DNA of 64,000 nucleotides from Alloscardovia criceti DSM 17774. Its GTDB lineage: Bacteria > Actinomycetota > Actinomycetes > Actinomycetales > Bifidobacteriaceae. Of this stretch, positions 17,392-25,596 are shown one piece after another. The position numbers and the translations under genes were made by a program. The stretch's first letter is position 1; every line of letters begins with the position of its first letter. The notes beneath the pieces are model-generated. The model had not been told where the DNA came from and did no database searches. It saw only the letters and a program-made list of their open reading frames with translations. The DNA is taken from NCBI RefSeq assembly GCF_000376885.1, contig NZ_AQXR01000011.1, forward strand, positions 496,001 through 560,000, written 5' to 3'.

Positions 17392-18015
17392 CTAGCCTTG
17401 GTGTGCCTTCCACTGACATTCGCCGACTTCCATGTGCGTAAATACGGCGTTAAAGGAAGAATCACCCGGACTGCAGGCGTAGACGCCAAATTTAATGGTT
17501 CCAGCCCCTGCATAAAAGTGGCATATTCGCATTTGCTGGAATTTTATGCCGTCTTCGGAGCATTCGAAGCAATAATCGGATTCGCGCCTGCTCAAGCGAT
17601 ACCACATAGACTTTTGGCTGACCGGAATTTCCGTGGTTGCCCAATCTGAGTAACCATGATTGGTAATAACCGAGCCGAGATGCTGAAACTCGTCATTTTC
17701 ATATTCAATTGACGCCTTCATCCAGTTCTCACTATCCATATACGCCACGACACCGCACTGGTCAAAACGGTGATGACTATCGGAGAACTCCGTTTTTACG
17801 GTGAAGGAAAAGAAGGGTTCATCTGTGCTCATCTGAAGCACGGGGGCATTGTCATTTTGGAAATGATAGTACGTGCGCTGCCATAAATCTGTGCCTGGCT
17901 CCGTGCGGATTTCAATTCTCTGCGCACTGACCAGGGACTGCTGAGGCTCTCTGGTCCATTCGAGCACATCTGGAGACCACTGTGGAGAACATTGTGGAGA
18001 CCACTGTGTCTTCAT
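17392..18015 (-). CDS. DUF1349 (concanavalin A-like) protein
   Basis: The 207-residue soluble protein matches the DUF1349 / YesU-like group with a beta-sandwich fold: FFSFTVKTEF, FDQCGVVAYMDSENWMKASIEY, and GTIKFGVYACSP near the C-terminus. Members are often linked to carbohydrate metabolism, but their activity is unknown. The N-terminus has a short PQCSPQWSP repeat-like stretch. It is convergent with the cyclo-ligase gene and the two stops are only 33 bp apart. Confidence 0.8.
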   Translation of the reverse strand: MKTQWSPQCSPQWSPDVLEWTREPQQSLVSAQRIEIRTEPGTDLWQRTYYHFQNDNAPVLQMSTDEPFFSFTVKTEFSDSHHRFDQCGVVAYMDSENWMKASIEYENDEFQHLGSVITNHGYSDWATTEIPVSQKSMWYRLSRRESDYCFECSEDGIKFQQMRICHFYAGAGTIKFGVYACSPGDSSFNAVFTHMEVGECQWKAHQG

Positions 18016-18052
18016 TATTTACCTCCCGAAATGTCACATGTAATTGTGTATT

Positions 18053-18574
18053 TTACTCAGTTCGTGAGGGGTCTTCCAACCTACATTGCATACGCACCAC
18101 TGTGCCTTGAGCGATTTCGACAAGCTGTCCAAACGGAGTAAACCCACACTTCGTCCAAAATGCCCGGCTTTGCTCATTGCCCTCGAGATACGCCAATTCC
18201 ACCCGCATTAAACCGTCTTTTCTCAGCTCTTCTTTGAGTTGGCTTATCAAGGAACTGCCTATACCCTTGCCGCTGTATGCAGCATTCACCATGAAAAATC
18301 CTATATATGCTGAGTCCTCATCTGGATACGACACGAGCAGGTCCACGAATGCCACCATCGTGGAGCCTTCAAAGTAGCCAATTACATACTTATCTTCGGC
18401 AGTTTTATCTGGTGGAATCTCCTGCAATTCGTCCCACAAGTGCTCGGGACTCAGATCTGCTGAACCATAGAGAAAGAATTGCGGATTTCCTAGCCCAATC
18501 TCGTATATCTGATGAGCATCTCGAGGCTGTAACAAGCGTACGGAAAACTGCTGCGATAATTGGTTGATATACAT
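18053..18574 (-). CDS. GNAT family N-acetyltransferase
   Basis: The 173-residue protein has the GNAT fold: VIGYFEGSTMVAFVDLLV (beta strands), the acetyl-CoA loop AYSGKGIGSSLI and the terminal motif LEGNEQSRAFWTKCGF. The acceptor is unknown. The frame is open up to 18655, but ATG 18574 with AAAGAG upstream starts at the domain boundary. It is one of three GNAT genes in the 18-26 kb stretch. Confidence 0.82.
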   Translation of the reverse strand: MYINQLSQQFSVRLLQPRDAHQIYEIGLGNPQFFLYGSADLSPEHLWDELQEIPPDKTAEDKYVIGYFEGSTMVAFVDLLVSYPDEDSAYIGFFMVNAAYSGKGIGSSLISQLKEELRKDGLMRVELAYLEGNEQSRAFWTKCGFTPFGQLVEIAQGTVVRMQCRLEDPSRTE

Positions 18575-18770
18575 ATCATCTCTTTCAGATTTTAGGAGTT
18601 TTCGGGTAACAGCGACATACCCGCTCCTTTGTAAGTTTGCTTGTATGCTTTCCATACTAGGAAATGCCGCGCAAAATGCGAAACCCCTTGCTTGAGTTCG
18701 TCGCGAATGCTATGCATCGCACTCTGCGCCTGTGCCATAATGAGGAATGAGTGGCATAAAAAGGATAAAT

Positions 18771-19625
18771 ATGAATACAGTTACTCTCAATAATGGCAAA
18801 AGTATTCCACAATTAGGCATCGGCACTTACCTCCTCTCTCCAGAGCAGGCGGAAAAATCTGTGAGCTTTGCGCTGGCACACGACTATCGTCTCATTGATA
18901 CGGCCAATATTTATATGAACGAGAAGGCCGTGGGACGTGCAATACACGGCTCGCAGCTCAATCGAGAATCTATTTTTCTGACGACGAAAATGTGGCCTTC
19001 TGAGTTTCGCTATGACAAAGCTCGCAAAGCGATTGATACATCACTCAAGCGTTTACAGGTCGATTACCTCGACTTAGTATTACTCCACCAGCCTGCGGGA
19101 GACATTGCCGGTGCATGGAAGGCCTTAGAGGAAGCCGTAGCGGATGGAAAAATCAGAAGTATCGGCGTTTCTAATTTCAACATTACAGACGTGCAGAAAT
19201 TGCTGGACAGCGCAAAGATCCCACCAGCTGTCAATCAAATTGAATGCCATCCCTATGCGCAGCAGAGCGAACTCAAGGCCTTCATGCGCCAGCACGGCAT
19301 TGCAATCGAGGCGTGGTATCCGCTCGGTTCAGCAAACAAAGACCTCTTAGCCGAACCGATTTTTCACGCACTCGCTCAGAAGTATGACAAAAGTGTAGTT
19401 CAGATCATTCTGCGTTGGCATGTGCAAATGGGACATATTGTCATCCCGGGTTCGAGCAATACGGCACATATAGAAAGCAACATGAATATCTTTGACTTTG
19501 CATTGAGTGAGGCAGATATGGCAAATATTGCTCAGTTAGACAAGAATAAGCCGTTTATGCGTTTGCCGCGATTTGCTTTGTATTTTATGAAATTCTTGCG
19601 TACGAATTTCGATAACCAAGATTAA
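18771..19625 (+). CDS. Aldo/keto reductase (2,5-diketogluconate reductase type)
   Basis: The 284-residue NADPH-dependent reductase shows the AKR5-like pattern: IPQLGIGTYLL, YRLIDTANIYMNE (catalytic Asp and Tyr), TTKMWP (Lys), LVLLHQPAG (His), GVSNFN and the cofactor loop VIPGSSNTAHIESN. It probably reduces small aldehydes or ketones; the substrate is unknown. AAGGAT sets the start at ATG 18771 rather than 18747. A hairpin closes the unit. Confidence 0.88.
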   Translation: MNTVTLNNGKSIPQLGIGTYLLSPEQAEKSVSFALAHDYRLIDTANIYMNEKAVGRAIHGSQLNRESIFLTTKMWPSEFRYDKARKAIDTSLKRLQVDYLDLVLLHQPAGDIAGAWKALEEAVADGKIRSIGVSNFNITDVQKLLDSAKIPPAVNQIECHPYAQQSELKAFMRQHGIAIEAWYPLGSANKDLLAEPIFHALAQKYDKSVVQIILRWHVQMGHIVIPGSSNTAHIESNMNIFDFALSEADMANIAQLDKNKPFMRLPRFALYFMKFLRTNFDNQD

Positions 19626-19648
19626 ACTGCGTAGCTACGCATACACAA

Positions 19649-19677
19649 AGGGAGGGCATGCAATGCATGTCCTCCCT
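19649..19677. terminator. Hairpin between convergent reductase genes
   Basis: A 13-bp stem with one G-U pair (19649-19661 with 19665-19677) and a 3-nt loop lies between the aldo/keto reductase and the convergent NADP-binding reductase gene. U-tracts are weak, so function rests on position and stem strength. Confidence 0.6.
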
Positions 19678-19739
19678 GAATTGAATGAACCTAAGCTAAA
19701 TGAAAAAGTGCGCGCGTATTGCAGAGCACGCGTTACCGC

Positions 19740-20318
19740 TTAGCGGTTGATGGTGTAACCACCCGTGAAGCTAATCTTTTCCTGCACAGCCAAAGCAAGC
19801 TGCAAGAATCCGAAAGCTTCCAGCTCGCGTGCACGCTTCAATGAACCTGCATCGATAGCATCCAGACCTGCCGCCTTGACCACATCCGCCAAAGTCTTCT
19901 TTGCATCGTCATCATCACCGGCAATCTGTACAACAGTAGTATTCTCGCCTACCTTGCCCGAGGACAGTGTAGCTGCAAAGTTCGTATTGAAAGCCTTAAG
20001 CACCTTTGCTTCTGGAAGAAGCTCCTGCAATTGTGCTGCTGCTGAACCGTCAGCTGGGACTACCAAGGAGTCGAAAGTAGAGAAGTCCAGAGGATTTGTG
20101 ATATCTACGACAATCTTGCCCGCAAGCTGCTCACCGTAATTGCGTGCAATCTCAGCCAATGCTGGGTAAGGCACAGCGAGCACGACAATGTCGCCATTAA
20201 TTTGTGTGCCTGCAGGTGTGGACGCATCTACCGTCTGAGTGTCTACGTTTGCCTTCGCGAAAACACTGGAAATTGCCTGGCCCATGTTTCCCTTACCGAA
20301 AATTGTTGCTGTTGTCAT
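19740..20318 (-). CDS. NADPH-binding reductase, F420H2:NADP oxidoreductase-like
   Basis: The 192-residue protein has an N-terminal Rossmann motif ATIFGKGNMGQAIS, the segment VVLAVPYPALAEI, VVDITNPLD, and KAFNTNFAATLSSG, all typical of the coenzyme-F420-dependent NADP reductase-like family. F420 is not made by bifidobacteria as far as I know, so the hydride partner is uncertain. It is divergent from an HxlR regulator gene, the usual arrangement for a regulated redox enzyme. Confidence 0.8.
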   Translation of the reverse strand: MTTATIFGKGNMGQAISSVFAKANVDTQTVDASTPAGTQINGDIVVLAVPYPALAEIARNYGEQLAGKIVVDITNPLDFSTFDSLVVPADGSAAAQLQELLPEAKVLKAFNTNFAATLSSGKVGENTTVVQIAGDDDDAKKTLADVVKAAGLDAIDAGSLKRARELEAFGFLQLALAVQEKISFTGGYTINR

Positions 20319-20362
20319 TGTGACTCTCCTTGTGCTGATGTGGATTTTATCAATACCGTGCG

Positions 20363-20412
20363 CTTACTTTTTGTAAGTGATAATCTTATGTTAGTACTAA
20401 TTATTTGTTAGT
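20363..20412. promoter_or_regulatory. Operator-like palindromes between reductase and hxlR genes
   Basis: The 126-bp divergent intergenic region holds CTTAC (20363-20367) facing GTAAG (20373-20377) across TTTTT, and a perfect palindrome TTAGTACTAA (20391-20400) with another TTAGT half-site at 20408-20412. These resemble the paired TACT/AGTA boxes known for HxlR-family regulators such as YodB. Control of both genes by the HxlR protein is inferred. Confidence 0.55.
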
Positions 20413-20444
20413 GTCAAATCGAAAAATGCGCTAAGATAGAGCAC

Positions 20445-20828
20445 ATGACAAAAATGAGCAACACTACCCCATATGAGAACCCGCAGAATTACAACGTTTT
20501 TGCCGTTGAATGTCCATCCAGAAAATTACTCACAGATGCGACACGCCGATGGAGTATTCTTGTACTTTCTGCCCTTTTAGCAAAACCCTTACGCTTTGGC
20601 GAGTTACGTCATGAAATCGAGGGCATTAGCGACCGCATGCTCTCCCAAACGTTGGTCTTATTGGTGGACGATAAACTGGTTTCGCGCACCTGTGATCCTG
20701 ATACTCCTGTGTATTCACTCACCGAACCCGGAAAAATTATGGCCAACCAGGCCAATGAGCTTTTTACCGCTATCTACAAGGCATTAGACAATATGCCTCA
20801 GGAAGATATGCCTAAGCACGCGGAATAA
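20445..20828 (+). CDS. HxlR-family transcriptional regulator
   Basis: The 127-residue protein is a winged-helix HxlR regulator: CPSRKLLTDATRRWSILVLSAL, LRFGELRHEIEGISDRMLSQTL (recognition helix) and PVYSLTEPGK (wing). One Cys at about position 24 sits where thiol-sensing members of the family have their redox-active cysteine. It probably controls the divergent reductase gene and itself in response to electrophile or redox stress. ATG 20454 is an alternative start. Confidence 0.9.
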   Translation: MTKMSNTTPYENPQNYNVFAVECPSRKLLTDATRRWSILVLSALLAKPLRFGELRHEIEGISDRMLSQTLVLLVDDKLVSRTCDPDTPVYSLTEPGKIMANQANELFTAIYKALDNMPQEDMPKHAE

Positions 20829-20866
20829 AAGGAAGCGAGGATAATACATGTCATCCTCGCTTCCTT
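20829..20866. terminator. Bidirectional terminator after hxlR
   Basis: A perfect 14-bp stem (20829-20842 with 20853-20866, arm AAGGAAGCGAGGAT) with a 10-nt loop separates the convergent hxlR and aldo/keto reductase genes. Confidence 0.75.
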
Positions 20867-20886
20867 CCATCGTAGATCACTAGCCT

Positions 20887-21897
20887 CTACTGTGCCTTTA
20901 TGCCGCAAATTTCATCGATAATCTGCAATTCTTCTGAGCTAAAATCGGTGGATTGCGTCACAGAAATATTTTCCACGATTTGCTCCGGACGCGAAGCGCC
21001 GATAAGCACCGAGCACACTTCATCATCCTTAAGAATCCACGACAAGGCCATCTGTGCGAGGCTCTGCCCACGCTGCATAGCAAGGGCATTCAAACGGGAA
21101 ATTTGATCCAAACGCTCATCTGTCAACGCGCTGGCCTGTAAGAAACGACCATCATGAGCGATGCGACTGTCTTCCGGGATGCCATGGAGATATTTGTCGG
21201 TGAGCAGACCCTGCGCCAGTGGGCTAAAGGCAATAATGCCCATTCCTATCTCTTTGCAGGCCTTCTTCACCCCATCTTCTTCAATTTGGCGATTGAAAAT
21301 CGAGTACGAACGCTGATTCACAATCAGTGGGCAATGCAATTCCTTCATAATTGCCACTGCCTTGCGTGTATTGTCCTCATCATAATTCGAAATACCCGCA
21401 TACAAAGCTTTTCCACTATGAACGATGGATGCCAATGCTTCCATAGTTTCTTCCAATGGCGTTTCTGGATCCATACGGTGATGGTAGAAAATATCCACAT
21501 ACTCTACGCCCAGACGCTTGAGGCTTTGATCCACACTCGCGGTGAGATACTTCTTGCTACCCCAATTGCCGTAAGGGCCTTCCCACATGTCATATCCTGC
21601 CTTGGATGTGATGACGAGTTCATCACGGTAAGGCACAAAGTCTTCCGCCAAAATACGACCCAAATTGCTTTCGGCACTCCCATACACGGGACCATAATTA
21701 TTTGCTAAATCAAACTGCGTAATGCCATTATCAAAGGCCGTGCGGCACATGGCCTTCATATTGTCATAGTTATCGCGACTGCCGAAATTATGCCAGAATC
21801 CTAAAGAAACCGCAGGAAATTTGAGGCCGCTGATGCCCACATGATTGTAAGTCATGGAATCGTATCGAGTGCTCTGTGCTTCGTACACATCTGCCAT
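20887..21897 (-). CDS. Aldo/keto reductase, YghZ-like (L-glyceraldehyde 3-phosphate reductase type)
   Basis: The 336-residue protein matches the YghZ/AKR14 group: GLKFPAVSLGFWHNFG, ITQFDLANNYGP, VITSKAGYDMW, EYVDIFYHHRMDPETP, LYAGISNYD and VLIGASRPEQI. In E. coli the relative detoxifies L-glyceraldehyde 3-phosphate and methylglyoxal. It is the third aldo/keto reductase in the window and is not related in operon structure to the other two. Confidence 0.88.
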   Translation of the reverse strand: MADVYEAQSTRYDSMTYNHVGISGLKFPAVSLGFWHNFGSRDNYDNMKAMCRTAFDNGITQFDLANNYGPVYGSAESNLGRILAEDFVPYRDELVITSKAGYDMWEGPYGNWGSKKYLTASVDQSLKRLGVEYVDIFYHHRMDPETPLEETMEALASIVHSGKALYAGISNYDEDNTRKAVAIMKELHCPLIVNQRSYSIFNRQIEEDGVKKACKEIGMGIIAFSPLAQGLLTDKYLHGIPEDSRIAHDGRFLQASALTDERLDQISRLNALAMQRGQSLAQMALSWILKDDEVCSVLIGASRPEQIVENISVTQSTDFSSEELQIIDEICGIKAQ

Positions 21898-22057
21898 TGC
21901 TTATCTCCTTTGACGTGCGCATTTTCAAAATTGCAGGACCCAATGCAGCTTCCCTGCTGTATCCATCTGCGATGTTTGCGCTAACATTTCTAATACTAGC
22001 GTTATGAGTGCCCAAATGTACGTACGTGATGAAATAGAAGCACTATCAGATCTTGAA

Positions 22058-22519
22058 TTAACGCCTCATATAGAGCAAGGGAAAAGGTTGACCCTCCTCA
22101 TCTCGTTCCGCGCGCTTATACGTTTCAAATCCCAGATGTTCATAGAAACCCACTGCGCTCGGGTTTTGCTCATTCACGGTCAGCTCGTCGACACCGTATT
22201 CATCAATGCCCCATTCCAGCAGTGTTCTGCCTATTCCTTGACCACGAAATGCCGGGGAGATAAAGAGCATTTCTAAGCGGCGATGGTTTATGCCCATGAA
22301 GGCAATAGGTAGCTCATCAGAAATCTGCGCAACCACTAGGTGCTGGACTGATGCTATCGCCTGTGGCACAAAGGTTTTAATGGTTTCAACATCGTCAACG
22401 GTCAAAAAATAATGCGTTTGTCGTACGGAAGTCTCCCAGATATCGACTAAACCGTGGATGAGTTCTGGACTCAATGCTTCAATCCGACGGATTATTATAG
22501 GCAAGCCCGTTGCTCGCAT
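22058..22519 (-). CDS. GNAT family N-acetyltransferase
   Basis: A 153-residue GNAT protein with VVAQISDELPIAFMGI, the acetyl-CoA loop FRGQGIGRTLLEWGI and the C-terminal NEQNPSAVGFYEHLGFE motif. The acceptor is unknown. The pattern is close to the small YjaB-like acetyltransferases. Confidence 0.85.
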   Translation of the reverse strand: MRATGLPIIIRRIEALSPELIHGLVDIWETSVRQTHYFLTVDDVETIKTFVPQAIASVQHLVVAQISDELPIAFMGINHRRLEMLFISPAFRGQGIGRTLLEWGIDEYGVDELTVNEQNPSAVGFYEHLGFETYKRAERDEEGQPFPLLYMRR

Positions 22520-22539
22520 ACGCCCCTGTCCTTATACGC

Positions 22540-22572
22540 GTATCGCCTAAAGAAGATTTCCTTAGGCGATAC
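22540..22572 (-). terminator. Hairpin between VOC and GNAT genes
   Basis: A perfect 11-bp stem (22540-22550 with 22562-22572, arm GTATCGCCTAA) lies after the VOC gene pair. No U-run follows, so terminator function is likely but not certain. Confidence 0.5.
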
Positions 22573-22594
22573 AAGAAATTACTCACATACAGAG

Positions 22595-23017
22595 TTATTC
22601 TGCTTCGTTTATCTCCGTACTAATCTGCCACATCATGCCAAACTTATCCTCAAAGTTCGCATATGCTGGGCTCCAGAATGTCTCCTGCAGCTCCAAATGG
22701 ACAGCATTCGCATCCGCAGACAACTTGTCGTAGATTTTCTGAGCCTCCTCCACACTGTCTACGATGATGCAGGCTGTCATATTGTAACCGTGCTTGTACT
22801 CCATATCCGGATTTTCATCCGAAATCATCAAACGCTGAGAACCAACTTTGAGCTGTGCATTCATAACCAAGTTCGCACGTTCTGGTGGCACCTCAGGATA
22901 CTGATCTTTGAAGAGCGTCATGGAGATAAGCTCCGCATCCAGCGCTTTCTTGTAAAACTCCACGGCTTCCTGTCCGTTGCCGTCGGTGACCAGGTAAATT
23001 TCCAGTGACTTAATCAT
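22595..23017 (-). CDS. VOC family protein, PhnB-like
   Basis: The 140-residue protein matches PhnB-like vicinal-oxygen-chelate proteins: EIYLVTDGNGQEAVEFYKKAL, the middle LMISDENPDMEY, and FEDKFGMMWQIS near the end. Such proteins bind a metal or small ligand; no substrate can be named. It is 12 bp downstream of another VOC gene, so the two form an operon. Confidence 0.85.
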   Translation of the reverse strand: MIKSLEIYLVTDGNGQEAVEFYKKALDAELISMTLFKDQYPEVPPERANLVMNAQLKVGSQRLMISDENPDMEYKHGYNMTACIIVDSVEEAQKIYDKLSADANAVHLELQETFWSPAYANFEDKFGMMWQISTEINEAE

Positions 23018-23029
23018 GGCGTATGCCCT

Positions 23030-23422
23030 TTACTCTGCTGAGATTTCTTTAATAGCGAAGTAATTTCCTTCATTATCTGGGAAATTGAAGAAACGCATGC
23101 CCGTAGCCTCCATAATTGGATTTGCCTTCACGCCATGCTCTATAAAGAACTGATAGGTCTGCTCCAAATCATCCGTTTGCAGCATGATGGAGGGAGTGCC
23201 TAAATTCAGTTCTGGATGCATTTTTTCGATCTTCTTCTTATCTTGAAGTACGAAACTGACATCGGAATCTGCCTTCGGCTTCAGCTCGTAAATCGTGCTG
23301 CCATCACCATCCGCAGATGGGAATGGAATCGCCTTTTCAAAACCCGCCTGCTCGGTCCAGAACTTAGCACTGGCTTCGAGATCGTTGACGTAAAGCATGA
23401 CCTGTCCGATTGATGTAATCAT
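23030..23422 (-). CDS. VOC family (glyoxalase-like) protein
   Basis: This 130-residue protein shows the VOC paired beta-alpha-beta modules: SIGQVMLYVNDLEASAKFWTEQ, FVLQDKKKIEK, LQTDDLEQTYQFFIEHGV and FNFPDNEGNYFAI. The terminal NEGN-FAI is the usual metal-site region. It is a single-domain enzyme or binding protein of unknown substrate and the first gene of a VOC pair. Confidence 0.85.
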   Translation of the reverse strand: MITSIGQVMLYVNDLEASAKFWTEQAGFEKAIPFPSADGDGSTIYELKPKADSDVSFVLQDKKKIEKMHPELNLGTPSIMLQTDDLEQTYQFFIEHGVKANPIMEATGMRFFNFPDNEGNYFAIKEISAE

Positions 23423-23576
23423 ATGAAATCCTTAAGAATGTAATGCACAATAGTGAAATGTAGAACCACTGCATCATGGTTTACATGTCCAATTTTATCA
23501 ATTTTGCAAGTACGTCATCGTGCGACTGGCGTAAGTTAAATCACAGTGATTTGGTTTTCGGGCTGGTATATAAAAA

Positions 23577-23611
23577 TGCGTTCATTGCGGTGGTTGTCCG
23601 CAATGAACGCA
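23577..23611 (-). terminator. Intrinsic terminator after the small membrane protein gene
   Basis: A perfect 14-bp stem (23577-23590 with 23598-23611) with a 7-nt loop is followed on the minus strand by ATTTTTA, a U-run. It closes the gene at 23652-23930. Confidence 0.8.
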
Positions 23612-23651
23612 ATCTCACAGTTGACAAGGCAGTGCGAGCTTGGCGGATAGA

Positions 23652-23930
23652 CTATTCGTCCTCTTCTTCTTCAGATTCCGTCATCACCTCTACCTGTTTC
23701 TTTGGTTTGAAAATTGCTCCAAGAATCAGCGAGAGCAGCCAAGCCCCCACCACTCCGGCGAGTACACCGGCGGCAAAGGTCATCAGAGTTTTCTTTTGTT
23801 GATCGGCATTTTCGAAGCGCCTTCGCGCTTCGGCAAGAACCTCGTTATCCCAAATTTCTTTGTTCCACAGGTCTTTGTTGAAAAGTTCACTATTCATGAA
23901 GTCTTTATTTAGTATTTCTTTATCCCACAT
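23652..23930 (-). CDS. Small single-span membrane protein, unknown
   Basis: I do not recognise this 92-residue protein. The N-terminal 35 residues repeat a degenerate heptad-like pattern (LNKDFMN, FNKDLWN, WNKEIWD). A basic stretch (ARRRFENADQQKK) precedes one membrane segment of about 22 residues (TLMTFAAGVLAGVVG and following), and the tail is a basic patch followed by very acidic residues (ESEEEEDE). The layout suggests an inner-membrane protein with a cytoplasmic acidic tail. It has its own terminator. Confidence 0.65.
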   Translation of the reverse strand: MWDKEILNKDFMNSELFNKDLWNKEIWDNEVLAEARRRFENADQQKKTLMTFAAGVLAGVVGAWLLSLILGAIFKPKKQVEVMTESEEEEDE

Positions 23931-24042
23931 TTTTGACTCCTTTGTCTCAAAAGGCTTAAGTATTAGCCTAGCACTTGAGCACTTGAAGCGGAGGAAAATG
24001 TGGAGAGATTCACAAAACTCTACGGATATATACGGTCCAATT

Positions 24043-24617
24043 TCAGTAGTCCAGCAACCTCACGTAGCCATTCCACTCGCCGTACATGTGTTCCTTTTGC
24101 GTTTCCTGCATCAAACGTTCTAACGATTTTCTGTACGTTTCAGGGTTCTTTTTCTTGTAAAAACTTACGTTGTAGGCACGTACACGCTGATACAAGGGCG
24201 GAAATTGGCGGAATTTCGACCAGACACGCGCTTGCTTGAGTGCTGCTTCGAGTTCCGCGTCAATTTTGAAGTTTCGTGACCCCATGGAAGGTAGCACCTG
24301 CCGCCCTGCTGGCGTGTCATGAGGCCAAGTTTTTCAAGCCTGCGTACGCGTTCCTTGTTGAGCTCTGTCCATGGGCTGTCTCTCTTCCGAGGTGAAAATC
24401 TTTGGACGTACACGCCCTCCACAGACTGAATCTGCCCGTCAATCCGGCCGAAACACAAAGCTTCTTCTACTGCATCGAGATACCAGAATGTGTTTTTGTC
24501 CGTTGGGCGACCGCGTTTAACGTGGATCCAGCACTCTCTAGCCGTGGCGTGATTTATTTCCAACCACGGGCGAAATTCCTCACGGTTGTGAAGGGGCAAG
24601 ATATCTGTAGCTTCCAT
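24043..24617 (-). pseudogene. YdeI/OmpD-associated family gene, broken by a 2-nt insertion
   Basis: Two overlapping frames together make one YdeI-like protein. The first (24617 down) reads METDILP-like N-terminus, CFGRIDGQIQSVEG, RFSPRKRDSPWTELNKERV and LGLMT; the family then continues PAGRQVLPSMGSRNFKID in the other frame to YGEWNGYVRLLDY at 24043. At 24314-24317 the minus strand reads ACAC; removing one AC restores a continuous 190-residue protein of the expected length and sequence. So the gene carries a +2 frameshift from a duplicated AC, or the assembly has an error there. The family is associated with envelope or bacteriocin protection, but its activity is unclear. Confidence 0.85.
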
Positions 24618-24713
24618 AGTGTGCCTTCTCGTGAGGTTCCTTGAGAAAGGAGGAACAGAAAATGGTTAATCTAAACTCTCCCCGCAGAAAAACGTGAGAT
24701 ATGGATGCTGAAT

Positions 24714-25046
24714 TTATCGTCTGATAAATTTTTCGTCCGCGTTGCCCGCGTCCTCTTCATCGGAGATGTACCTCTCCACAGTCATGTGCAAGTCGTACTT
24801 CTCCCGCAGCTCAGAAATGGTATCCATCATCGGTGATGCATGGTGGATATCTATGGCTTCCTGGTTGTCCCAACTATCTATGAGCAGTACGGTTTCTGGA
24901 TCCTCAAAGGAAATAAAGTACTCATAGCGTAAATTGCCTTGCTCTGCACGAATCGCTTCCACCGTGCCTAAGCTCGTCATTTCTTCTGCAAACTTTTTTG
25001 CGTTACCCTTCACTCCTGTATATCGCAAATTCACTGTAATCGCCAT
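24714..25046 (-). CDS. Antibiotic biosynthesis monooxygenase (ABM) domain protein
   Basis: The 110-residue protein has the ABM ferredoxin-like fold: AITVNLRYTG, EQGNLRYEYFISFEDPETVLLIDSWDN and HHASPMMDTISELREKY. Such small dimers are often quinol or aldehyde-related oxygenases, but many are uncharacterised. The open frame reaches 25172, yet GAGGAGGGGA directly before ATG 25046 fixes the start. Confidence 0.82.
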   Translation of the reverse strand: MAITVNLRYTGVKGNAKKFAEEMTSLGTVEAIRAEQGNLRYEYFISFEDPETVLLIDSWDNQEAIDIHHASPMMDTISELREKYDLHMTVERYISDEEDAGNADEKFIRR

Positions 25047-25083
25047 ACCGTCCCCTCCTCTATAGAATCCATCTATTTTCTTT

Positions 25084-25596
25084 CTAAAACCGTACGCGCA
25101 TTTGATGCCACGCCACATTCCCGTGTGTAGATTTATCTGTGATACCTTCATCTTCAAAGCCGAATTTCGCATAATAGTTCACAAGCCGGTCTTTGCAAGT
25201 GAGTACGACGCCCTTACGACCTTGATTTTTCGCCTCTTCGATAGCCCGCTTGAGCAACTCCCCTGCATATCCTTTGCAACGGTACTCCGGCAAGGTGTTC
25301 ACACCAAAAATCATTTGCCATGAGCCATTTTCGTTGTGCATCTCAGGGTTTTCGTACATCTCATCGCTAAGATCTGGCTCATCCGTTACGAATCCGTCCA
25401 CGAATGCAATTAACTTTTCTGTGTTAAACATCAGCCAGAAGTGATTACCATAATGCTCCACGCGTCCTACGAAATCTTGCTCAGTTGCAGCCTCAGATGC
25501 AGGAAAACACTCCGCTTCTATGGCCGCGATGGCTGGAATGTCTGCGATTTCTGCGTATCGGATTGTCAAAAGGATCTCACTACTTTTTCTTATCAA
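25084..25596 (-). CDS. GNAT family N-acetyltransferase
   Basis: A 170-residue acetyltransferase with IRYAEIADIPAIAAIEAECFPASEAA at the N-terminus, typical of arylalkylamine N-acetyltransferase-like proteins, the CoA loop YRCKGYAGELLKRAIEEA and a C-terminal VNYYAKFGFEDEGI. Its start overlaps the 3' end of the upstream membrane-protein gene by 17 nt, so they are probably co-transcribed. Confidence 0.83.
   Translation of the reverse strand: MIRKSSEILLTIRYAEIADIPAIAAIEAECFPASEAATEQDFVGRVEHYGNHFWLMFNTEKLIAFVDGFVTDEPDLSDEMYENPEMHNENGSWQMIFGVNTLPEYRCKGYAGELLKRAIEEAKNQGRKGVVLTCKDRLVNYYAKFGFEDEGITDKSTHGNVAWHQMRVRF

Noticed and set aside
24043-24297. Separate 84-residue gene
   Set aside because: It is the C-terminal half of the frameshifted YdeI-like gene; no ribosome-binding site precedes its ATG.
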